Assembly: GCA_037951165.1 (NCBI GenBank)
Contig: JBBDHG010000015.1
Coordinates: 9,156,501-9,220,500, forward strand
Source: Lophius americanus
Lineage: Eukaryota; Chordata; Actinopteri; Lophiiformes; Lophiidae
Length of the DNA: 64,000 nucleotides
Direction of reading: 5' to 3'
This document shows, in pieces, positions 13,801-25,800 of the stretch. Position numbers and translations under genes: made by a program. Each line of letters begins with the position of its first letter. Position 1 is the first letter of the stretch. The notes under the pieces were generated by a model. That model was not told where the DNA came from. It searched no databases and was given only the letters and a program-made list of their open reading frames with translations.

Positions 13801-16800
13801 AAGAAATGTGTCAAAGGTCCTTGTGAGAAACAAAATGATAAAAGAAATACAAGACTAAATGAAGGAAGTCTCTTTCGTCAGCAGTTAAATATCAACAGTA
13901 CAAACAGGGCTTTGGAGGCATGGATGTTCTAGTTATGGCAGTGATAACAGGGTTCATGCCTTTTCCGGTGAGCCTTACTCCGCCCCCTGCTTTGTATGAA
14001 CGCACTAGAGGTGCAATGAGGGGTCTGAGTTGACCGCCACGGAGACAGGAGCAGGGGTCATTAAGAAGTTACATTTTCTTAGAAATGGCTTCTCAAAGCG
14101 TATGTAAGCCATCAAAGCAGATGCTGGTTTTGCTGAGATTAAAGTTACGTACTTAGGGAATGCTGGCTTGCTATTTAAAATATAACAACGGTATAGCACA
14201 AATCTGCTGCGTTTATTCAGTGTTGCGCAAAATCCAATTTACTGTGACGATACTGAAATTATATAAAAACACTGAATAAAATAGACTTAATTTTACAAAA
14301 AAAGTTAATTATTTAAGATAAAAAACTTCACTGTGGCGCAGTTCTGCGATATGTGACCTCACAATGTTGCAGCCCTCCTTATATGGAAGTTGACTAGGCC
14401 CAGCAGTGATGGGGCATTCCAAAGCCAGGAGTGAAAGGGCTTCCCAAAGGCAGTGGACATTCCAGGTTAAAATCACACTAATAAACACAAACACACCTGT
14501 AGTTTTTTTTTACAAGCACACCAACAGTGAAAGCTGCTAACTGGTACTTACAGTTTTATCATTACTGGTCACAGTCTTAAGCTGTCCATCTTCTGTATAG
14601 TAGGTCTCAGTGAAGTCCGGACCTAAAAGCTCGCTGGGAAAGAAAAAGACAAGGTGAGATTAAACTTCTTGCAGGAAGAAAAGCAGTTATAGTATACTTA
14701 TATGTTCTGCGTTATTAACAGACCATTTTACACTCCAAAATCTGCAGCATCTTCCTTTCTATCCAGCTATTACGATTAAATAAACAGTAAGCAAAATGGA
14801 GGCATAAAAAGCTGCGTTCATGTATCTGTTTCTGCTCAACACCATCATCTGATAACGTCTTGACGAGGACCGGCATCAAGCTCGTATGTAATGTTGTCTA
14901 CTGATGTAATTAGGCAGACGAGCTCAGTGGTTGACAGATGAGGGGGCTGTTGCCAAGCAATGGCTGTTTTCATGCTCTCATGCTTTTTTCAACATTTGCT
15001 TGTCCTAAGTGTCATGTAAGCAATGTAGATCATTGATGTTGTGTTACGGTTTCTGTGTTGTTGTTAAGCAAACTTTCTCTCAGTGAGTGAATTTGAACCA
15101 GTTTGTCTCTGATGGTCGGTGCCATTCTGAATTAAAGGATAAGGGGTCTTTGTTGTAATCTCATGTAGTGATAGTTCTGTTTGCAGGATATGCTAACATC
15201 TGTTTATTATGTCTCAGAGTTTCTGATTGCAGTAGACGAACTCAGTTGAGAAGGTTATTTTTTTTTATTTTGGGCTGGAGTAGATCAGATGGTGAAGATG
15301 ATAAAGCAGGATCATCAGATGGGTGGTCATTTCTTTCATGGAAGCATGATTCCATCTGCTCTGCCTTGTGTTTGAATTTGTTTTATTCTGAGCAATTCCT
15401 CCAGAGACGTATGAACTGTTTCTTTGGTATATTGTGTTTAAAATCCATTGGGTGGTTGCTGCTATAGTGGAGATGAGTGTTAGGTTCCATTGGTTTCCTG
15501 TAGATGGACGTATGGTGCTTCAAATTCCATATTTGGGCCTTGCACAACAAACCAATGTAATGGGAAGGCTCTTCCATTCCAAGGATCTCACTTAACAGTT
15601 GATGTTTTTGCCAAATGTCAGAAGACCTGTCGGCCCATTTCCACTGATCAGTACAACAGATATTCTCTATTCTCAGAAGATATGTGGGCCCATATAGATG
15701 GGTTGTAGGTTAATTCAGATGAGCCTTAATGTCCTTCTGTGCTGGTTTTCTCCTCACCGCTCTCCCAGTGTTTTTGGAATAGTGAAGCCATGAACTCTGA
15801 CCTTTATTGAGGTGAAAGATTGTTTTTCTTTGTGTCTTTTGTGACTTCCTGAATGAGTATTCTTATCTCACTGGGGCTCTGTGGAGCTCCAGAGCATTAA
15901 AATAGCGTTGGAAGCCTTCCCAGATTGATGGATTTCAATCACTGTCTTCCTCATCTCTTCTGGAATCTATTTTGATTTTGATTACAAATTGCTTTGAGTG
16001 GTCGCTCAGAATTTAAAAGCGCTGTATAAATTCAGTCCACTTAAATTCTAAGAAAGGAGAAAATTCACCATTTGGTTTAGGAGATCACAGGAAGTCCCTC
16101 TCATAATATCCATGAATACCTGAGAGGTGGCCGTGGCTAATTCACCATTAGCATACAGCTCAGTGTGTTTGTCATATGAGTGAGATCTCGTTCCATCACT
16201 TTGAGGAAATTGCAGTCAGACACAGCCTCAATGATATTCATAGCTTCTTTGCTCGCTGACATCCCTGTATGATTTTCTGATCTTGCAAAAGATCATTGAT
16301 TGCTTGATTGCAAAAAAACATAATGTCTTCCAAATTAAATGTTGGATCAGCAGGACAGGGGTGTCCCTTGTTGAAGGAGTTGAGCATTGATAACAAAAAA
16401 GAGGGAGAGAAGAAAGAAAAATATTTTTCAACGCCTTCATTTGGATTTTTATAAAATTCGATCATCTAGTGGTTTCTTATCTCATCCAAATTGCTATCGG
16501 CGGAAAACCAACTTTTTCTTATCCTGTCTCTTGCTACTACTCAGCTGAAAAATGGCTTAGAAAGTCTTCATATGCAGTTTCTGTCACTGAGGCCAATCCC
16601 AGCTGAGAGTGGGCCAGCAGGGGGGGGGGTATATCCCTGGACATGCAACCAGTTTAGTCACGGAGTATACTAAGAGAACCCACACAAACACGGAAAGAAC
16701 ATGCAATATCTGCACAAAATCGCCTCTTGTGGAAAAAAACACATTATTGCTCTAAGATTTTTGATATGTTGTTATTTGATTTCAACTCCTACCATAGGCT

Positions 16801-19800
16801 GGCTGCAGCCCAGTAGCTCCCCAGCTAGTTTATGTCATAGAGTCCTTGAGCAAGACCTTAAATCTAAAATGCTCCCAAGCGCTTCAAAAGCGATGCCAAA
16901 TGCTCCCTCAGGGATGGGTCAAATGCAGGGAACTTGAATTTCCCTTAGGGAAATTAAGTATCAGTTACTATTTTTATCATAAATCATTTGTGATGTAAAG
17001 CCAAAGCTTGTGATTTTTGTGCTCACACTGTACGGTTCATTCATGAAACCACAATGTGAGTGCCTAGTAGGTGGCTAGGTGGTCGTGGTCAGTAAAGCTG
17101 GTCCATCATTTTTGCTAAGAGAATTGGAGGTAAGCTAGCTACGATTTACTGATATATAGATATATTATAGAGAGTTAACTTGATAGGTAGGAAAGCTCTG
17201 ACATTTAAGAACCATTATTTTTCTTCCTTGCTGTGCAGTAGCTACCAGCCATGAACTGGACTCCCTTCAATATGACTACTGGTCAGTTATTATCCACATG
17301 ATGTGTCGTGTCACCATGGCGACTCAGACCTTCTTTTTGCAACTTTGCAGAGGATCAGTGAGAAAAATGGGGCTTCAACTGCATGAAAGCCTGATGAAAT
17401 TCATCCAAACATCCAACAGTTGCCAGGGAGCTGGTGATCTGTCTTCGTGGACCTGTGCTCAGCAAATTTGAAACTTGGTTGGACTCTAAAATTCGTGCTT
17501 CAAGGATTTTTTTTTGCTTTTGAGTCCCACAAAAGCTGAATAAATCCTTAAAGGTCATCCTATAACAGCTCCATTCCTGCCCGCAGGAGGAGATGGTGAC
17601 ATTTGTCCTGACTGAGACTGAGGACTCGGCCATCAAATGGCAAGACGTCCCTGAACGATTGCATCACTGGTATCGTGAGGCCTGGCATTATTCTGATATG
17701 TGTGCGGCTGAGTTGCTTGACCGAGCAGGAGGCCATCGAGCAGATGGGAAAATGCCGGACATGAACAGATGAGCCCGATGTCTTTGGTCCCAGTAGCCCC
17801 ATTGTATTATTTAATGAGTGGACTGTACTGGGACATAATCCAGACCCCTCACCACCTTTCCTGTAGACAGCTTACCCTATAGTATGAGCAGACTTTCTTA
17901 AGCAACAGCCCAGAGTGGTTAATGTAACTGTAGCTGATCCACAGACAGCAATTAGTAGAACAGAAGATGTAGGAGAACCAGTTTCAAATAGAAACTAAAA
18001 TTCACATATTTCTAACATCCATATTACAAAAGGTGTGGTTGTCTTGCACAGCCTTCAGGCTTAGTAAGCCACGTAGAAAGGTTGATCTTGAGTGGCCTCC
18101 GTCTGAACAAAGATGCTGCGTGCACAGCCGGTATCAATCAGTGTGATCAGCGTAAAGGTCTGCAGCTCAACCCAAACTTCATTAGAGCTGTCAGGCTCGT
18201 TCAGAGAAAAGTTCACCCGCATGCATGCTGAGGTCAGATGATGCGTGAGATCTGATCATATGGGTAATGTCAGGCATGACCTGCAGACTGACAGTCTCAG
18301 GTGTAGTCACCGCTCTCTGGACAGAGATTATGACCTTACCAGCCTCATGATGTTTGAATAAATTCATTCTTCTATAATCCCACTCTATCAAACACTGCTC
18401 AGCTGTCTACACTTTGGTCAATCAATAGAAGACACCGAAATAAGAGTTGGAGGTATGATTAACGTCAGGCGAGATGTTACGGTCAAAGTGCTTGAAAAAC
18501 AGATGTGGAGGCTGCTTCCAAGGTCTGAGATGCTGCTGTGATCATTGTGAGGTAGACTGGTTTACCTCCGGCGATCCGAAGGACAGCAGTTTGGTCACTG
18601 GAATACCTCTGCAGATTGCATGTTGAAGGTTCCTTTAGCAAGAATCTGCAAAGCAAGTGTGCCCCCTTATTCATCACCATGCTACACTTAAAGTACACAT
18701 TATTATGTTTCAAGGACATCTGATGTGAAAGCTTGATCACACCTGAAAATGAGTGGTGACATATCTAGAAAATGTATAGGCCTAATGCATACATCTGATG
18801 AGCTGGAATGGAAATTGTACAAAACAGTAAAGAGCCATTCGGTTTCAGACAGTGCTCTGAATTCTGTTATGGGTCTAATCAAACAAATGTCAACCTCCTA
18901 CGAGGCTCATCTGCACACTGCAAAAACAGAGATACTAGTCAGAAGCCAGAATATCCTTAATAATATTCAACATACCGGTGTTTGATTGCTTTTTGTACAG
19001 CACGACATCACCTCTATGACCTGCAACTCATTTCTTCGCTTTAACATAAACATGTAGGATTAGGGTTAGGAACCATGCCAGCATGAATTTAAGATCCAAA
19101 GGGTTGAAATAAATGAAATGGCAAAACATTTTACCAAATAGCATTCATATCAAGGAATGACAACACTGTTATTTAATCAGCTTTAATCGAAAAATCTTTC
19201 TGTCATGGTTTCTGTATTTGATGTGATGGTTATTGTCAGTTATGAATTGTGGCGCCACGTTTTAGCCTTCCTTCCTGTCTGTGTGGGCGTGAATCCTGAC
19301 TCCAACAACTCCTAGTGTAGCTCCTCCCTGATTGTTGAATGATCTCACTTGTTCCCAATAGTCTTGATACTCAGCATCTGAACATATAAATCTGTGAAAC
19401 CTAACTGTGTTCCTTCTCGATTAAAAGAGAAGCTTAGGTGGACTTCAGGGCATGTAGTGGTTGACAAGATATTTAAAGACTAGAGATATACACCAACAAG
19501 CCACAACATTATAACCGCTGAGAGTTGAAATGAATACATGAAATGAAAACTGATTATATTGTTACCGTGAACCTGTAAATTGGTGGGACATATTAAACAG
19601 CAAGTGACTATTTTGTGCTGAAGTTAATGGCTGTGATGTAAGCTAGTCTTAACATTTGAATAGTTGAAGGCAACAAATTACATTTTTTACAACTAACTGT
19701 CATAACTTTCAAATATAAACTATTGTAATACCTAAGAACTGCTGGCACTTCCTGTCATACAGGTCTGTCATGAACAGATTCGTGTTGCTGTCGTCTGTAG

Positions 19801-22800
19801 AATTTTTACTGACTCTGAGCTACAGGAATTGAGAAGGCGTTCCTCAGTGTGCACAGCTTCATGATCTGCTCTGATGTTTGGAGCGACGCCTCATTTCTCA
19901 GAAACTCAGTAGCTGTGGTTTAAATGTGACCCCATCTCAGCAGGAAGAGGTTCACCACATGCATGAAACACACCTGCCATCTGACCTAACTGTGGAAACC
20001 TTACATTAGGTGAGTTTACACAGAGAGCCTTATTCCAACTAAAAATAGAAAAAAAGCCAAATCAGAAAGAAAATTCTGCATGCAAACACCCCTTTCTGTA
20101 AGAGAAAGCCTTTTCTAAATGAAACTTAATTACTTTGCAATGGGGTAATCTAAGTCCTCTCAGAAAGACGTTTGAAATAGCAGCCACAGCAACTGGCGGT
20201 GCTACTCACGTAGACGATGCCAGCATTTAATGATCCATACCACAGCAGAGTTTGTTTTCAATGCCAGCTCTCCAAAAATTGAGTGGGAAAGCAAGAAATC
20301 ATGACCTCTACAAAACACGTCCAAGAAAAATAGTCAGGATCCGTGATAGACTGACGCTAACAACAAATTGAAAAGCACAACAACAAGGGGATCAGACCCA
20401 CTGATTTCCACTAATATTGAGCATGAATGAAGTAATGAAAGAGCTGGAATGGACTCCAGCCCATGCAACCTTGAACAGGTACAACCTGGCTACATTGTAC
20501 TGATTGAAGCCTGATTCGCACTTGCTAATGTGCCTCAAGACTGCCGGGCTGCATGACGGTGTTATCATTTGGTTTTGCACTGTACGGGGGGGTAACAGGG
20601 ACCGATTAACAACCTCCCAGTCAACCATGGGACGATCTGATGGTCTACTGACGTGTCAGAATTTGAGAACAGAATGATCGGCTGCTATCAATGCCTTCTT
20701 TTCACACTGTGCCTGTGAAAAGCGTTTGAGCATGTTGCCATGGCGACACAACGCGTTGTTTGGATAATAATAATAATTATAATAAAAATGATTAGTCATA
20801 AAGTGGAAAGTAAAGTTTGTGGCAGGTAGGAGCTGAGCAGCAGCAAGTGCATATAAGAAAGGTTCACAGCTGTCAGAGCAGGACTTGCTATGACGTTATC
20901 GCTCTATACAAACGTAGCTTGCTCACCTCCAAATCTCTCTGCCACTGACATTTTCAAGTAAATAGGTTTTCAAGCATGATAAAGCTCCCAGAAAACAAGA
21001 GCTCCTTGCAATACACTACGGTCCTTTGACTGGATAGAACTCAGGCCCCCAGAGAGATACATGCCCTGTCCAGACCTGATATCATTATCCACTCAGTGGA
21101 CACTTCTGAGATCTGGTGTAAGCGAACCACAGACTCATTTAATAATAATAATAATAATACATTTAATTTAGAATGCACTTTACATTTGGATCAAATCTCA
21201 AAGTGCTACAAAGCAAAAGCAGATAAAAGCATCAATAAAAAAAGAAATAAAATTACTATATAAAAGCATGACCAAAAAGCAGCAATGTTAATTAAGGTTA
21301 TAGGTTCTGCTAAAAAGGAAAGTTTTAAGTCCTTTTTTAAATGTGTCGTAACATTAAACACATAAAATTCTCTGGTGATGGAAACAACTTCCTGCTCAGG
21401 CTTAGCAGAACCTCCCCCCGCTTTAACGGGCAGGAAATATCCGGTTTTGAAGCCATGTTTTACAATGTTTGTCCATATAAATTGATTTTTTTCACTTATC
21501 CAATTATTTATGCTCTGTTTTTTTCTTTTGTAGCCAAAAGCAGAAAAAATCTTTCTTTTAATTTTATATCAATCAAAGCTTAGCCCTAACCCTAACCCTT
21601 GTAGAGTGAGTCTTCATTGCATAGCTGAAACAACAGACTGACAGCAGCCAGCTGTCTATAAATTATCTGATGCCTAAGGTTGGTGGCGAGAGATCAGCTG
21701 CTGATGGCGAGGGGTTGGTTTGAGAATGAATGATTCACTGCCCTACTGACAAGACCAAACACACACTTCTTAAGATGTTCAGCATCAACTTTGTCTCTCG
21801 CTGTCCAGACATTCTTACTTTGCCTGAATGAAATGAAACCCAAACATAGACTGTGTCTTTGAAAGCAATGACATGCAAACATTTAATGAAAAGAAGAAAC
21901 CAAAAAATCTTTATCTTCTCTTGCCAGAAAAATTCACTGAGTGCTGATGGTTGGAGATCATAACCTCTGTTGGAGTTCTAAATGTGGAATGTGTGAAATT
22001 CCAACCTGCGGTATTTGAGGAGATTTGTACAGACGGATAAAGGTATTTCCTGTTAGGTCTATACATACAGGCAGACAGGCTTAATCCCATATGCCCCCCT
22101 ACGGCAAGAGCATAATAAGCAGTTATTGAACATTCAAGTTTTAAATTGCGACCGAAAATAAGAGCTGCCTGGTTCCAGGTGCCATTTCTCAAAGCTGCAT
22201 CAATACACTTCTAACCCTTTTATTGTTCTCTGTACAGAGAACATAAATACTTTCATTGTAATTACAGTGTTAAGCTGAGTTAATCGCCCCTAGAAAAACA
22301 TCAATGGCAGAGCTGCAGTTTAGGTTATTATTCTGTCCTCCCCTGTTCTGTAAGAGACATCTGGAAAAACAGCAGGCACCTGGGGCACGATCACACACTA
22401 CAGCCGACATCCTAACGCAATCAATGAACCACATCTGGGGGAGGAAAGCAAAACCGTTTGTCAAACAGTCTAAAGGCATCCATTTCTGTTAATGCCTATA
22501 CTGTTCGGGGTCACAGAGGGGAGAAAGCCTATTCCGGCATTAGCAAGAAGCAAGTTAAACCCTGAACAACATAGAACATAATGAAAATATTTCTCTGCAT
22601 TTGACCCATCCCTGAGAGAGCAGTGGGCAGCCCCTTTGTAGCAACTGGGAAGCTAGGGTTTCAGGGTCTTCCTCAAGGACCCTACGACATGTAGACCCTC
22701 GTGGGATTTGAACCTGCTGCCTTCTGATTGTCTGATTGGGAGACAGCCGCTCTAGCCAGGAGCTACAGCCGATTGAGGTGAGGTCTATTCCCATTCCAAG

Positions 22801-25800
22801 ACTCCAGCCTCTCTCCCCAGACCATGAAGGATCCACACCGACCCTATCATAGGATTCATTGCATTGAAGTTTAGATTTATCTTCCCAAACCAGTGTGCAC
22901 CGATATAATAATCTTTGTATATAATAGTAATACGATATAGCCACGCATGACATTTTCATTCAAATTTATCTCTTTTTCTGTATCATGACAACTGCATCAA
23001 GGGCGGTTTTAATCATAAAGGCTACTATTACAACTAAACCAAGGATTTGTCTCTAAATTAATTAAAACTAATTAAGTTAATCTGTCAATATTGCCAGGCG
23101 GCATCGTGCTACATGACACAATAGGTGGGTTTACATGGGACACATTTCTCCTTTCCGAATTAAACCTTTCGGAATTGCAATGTCGGTCACCGGATTAGAT
23201 GACTTGTGATCTTTTCCAACCCGTTGTTAACATACATCAACTCACCTAATCGGAAACGTTTTCACACATGCGCAGACGATCCACATTCCCGTTCATAAGG
23301 CGATAATGCTTCGATGAGCTTGGTGCGGACGCCCAACAAGCGCCCAGAGAGAAGAATATGACAAAGAGGGAATGCGCTTTTGGCAATTGCAATGAATAAA
23401 TGACTCTCCGATGCAGACCGGTACTTTTTTGAAATTTGCTTATTTAAAATGCATTGCGGCGCTGAAAAAAAAACTTAGCGGAGCATTATGTCACGACGTT
23501 GGGCATGCGCACATACAACTAAAACAGAAAGCTTTCCGATACAGCGTTCACATGCAGCGACTGGCTATCGGAAAGGATTTTGACTACCTCCTTGCAATGG
23601 AATGAAATGTAATTCGGAAAGGTTCTTTCCATTCAGAAAGGGGTTACCTTCAGTATTTTCTTTCAGATTAGACGTCTTTTCCAAATCTAATCGGAATTAC
23701 GCTGTCCATGTTAACCCACGTACTCTCCAAAGAACTCTTTGTGATCAGACCTATTTCTTTCACAGAACTTCGTACGCCTTGAACTTTGTAGACTGGTAGA
23801 CAATACATAATATTTTCTAAATAAACTGGTTGTCCAATTAAACTCAAGTTTGAAAGAGATGTGACGTCACATGCTTTGCTTCAGCTTTTTTCAAAGGACC
23901 AAGAGAAAGATGAAGTCAAGCAGCCGTAATCCTGGTTTTATTTCAGTTGGTCTTGTCTGGTGGGTGCAAAAAAGTCTGTTTGACGGTAAAAAGCTTAATC
24001 AATATTAACAGTGGTGCACTATGGAGAGGGTTAACCTCAACTTCAGGGTTCATGGTTTCCTTAGCACTATGAGATTTGATCCAAATGTAAAGTGCGTTAT
24101 AAATTAAATGTTTTATTATATTATTATTACTATAGCTACACCTTAACGATAGTTGCTAGGATATTCAACTTTGAGAAAAGAATTATAATTGAATTATGTT
24201 TTTACCTACGTTTTTCTGTTGCTGGTGGAAAACGTGCTGTAAAGAGAAGCCTTAAAGCACGTTCTCCAGCACATCTAGTAAAGTAGATGTTCACCTGACC
24301 CCAACACTTCACAGCTGACCTCGACATGACATGTCCCCGCTACATTGTTTAACTAGGACGGTGAGGGACAACCATGTTTGTCAGACTGGCTCTAATTGGC
24401 CTGAACAACTGTCGCCCCTCTGTAAAGCGTGTTGTCATCTCCTTGAACTGTCGGAAGGTCAAGGTTAACATCATGAAACAACAAGACCAAGGACAGCTCA
24501 GGCCAAAACAGAGGCTGTTCAGAGACTGTTAAAAAACTTGATACAGCATAATATTGAGATATAATGTGAGGCAATATTGTATCTCCAGTCCGCTATATGG
24601 CACTATAGGCTTTTTCTGTTGATGTCACCAAAAAAAGAAATTGCTAATATAAAGACTGAGGTATCAGAGAAACAGAACAGACAAGCTTTCTCTGCATTTA
24701 AATCCAACGAGACGTCCTATTTTTTAAGGGGTGAAGGAGTTGGATGAGCCTATCGGACGTGGCAGACGTGTTTGCGTAGTCCTCCCGACACCAACTTATT
24801 GTAGTATCTATTCTAATGTTATGTGTATTTACTGTTCAATGTTGGCAAACAAGGTTGGTCTATAGTACAGCAGAACTCTTGGAAGCTCACCACAAGCTTA
24901 TATCAGACGTTTTGAACTTTGGTTTTCTTATACGCCTAGACACCAATTACACCCGGACCGCAGCGCTCGGACTACTGCACGACACCATCAGCAAACACGA
25001 GATAACACACCCGGACGCAGTGTTTGTTGTGGCTGGGGATTTGAACCACTGCAACATGCGGACTATTTTCCCCAAGTTCCACTAGCACGTGAGCTTCACG
25101 ACGAGGGACAACAACATCCTGGACCACATCTACAGCAATGTGAAGGGCACCTACAATGCAGTGCCTTGGCCCCACTTCTGGAAGACCGACCACATCTCCA
25201 TGTAACTCTACCCATCAGACAGGCAGCTCCTCAAACAGGCCCCCCCAGTAAGTAAAGCTGTTAAAGTCTGGTATGAAGATACCGATCTGGTGCTGCAGGA
25301 CTACTTTAATAGTACAAACTGGGATGTGTTTAAGACTGCCGCTGTGAAAGCAAACTGTACTGTAGATTTGGAGATGTATGCCTCAGTGGTTGCTGGCTAT
25401 ACACAGCATTGTCCCCACCAAATACTATAAAACTTACCCAAACCAAAAACCCTGGAATAACTGTGATGTTCAGTCCATACTACGTGCCCGCTCCACTGCA
25501 TTTGTTTCTGGCAACGCTGAAGGCTACAAAAAGGCCAGATATGATCTACGTAGATCCATCAGAGAAGCCAAGAAACAGTACAGAGTGAAGCTTGAAAGAT
25601 ACTAAACCACTGCACATCCCTGGCGCATGTGGCAGGGCCTTCAACACATCACAGACTACCCGAAGAGGAGCAGAGGGGTCACAATCAGCAGAGGCACATG
25701 CCAGATGAGCTGAATGAGTTCTACGCTTGCGTCAACACCCTCAAAACAAACCAACACAGATCGATTCCACCAATAAAGACAGCACAGAGCTCTTCACTCA

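Noticed and set aside
19200..19470. Possible LTR or LINE 5' region (TGTCATGGTTTCTGTATTTG... ATATAAATCTGTGAAACC)
   Set aside because: Has a promoter-like look, but no second copy, target duplication or coding region was found to support it.
21584..21599. CCCTAACCCTAACCCT, telomere-like repeat
   Set aside because: Fewer than three units; too short to be evidence of a telomere fusion or an interstitial telomeric site.
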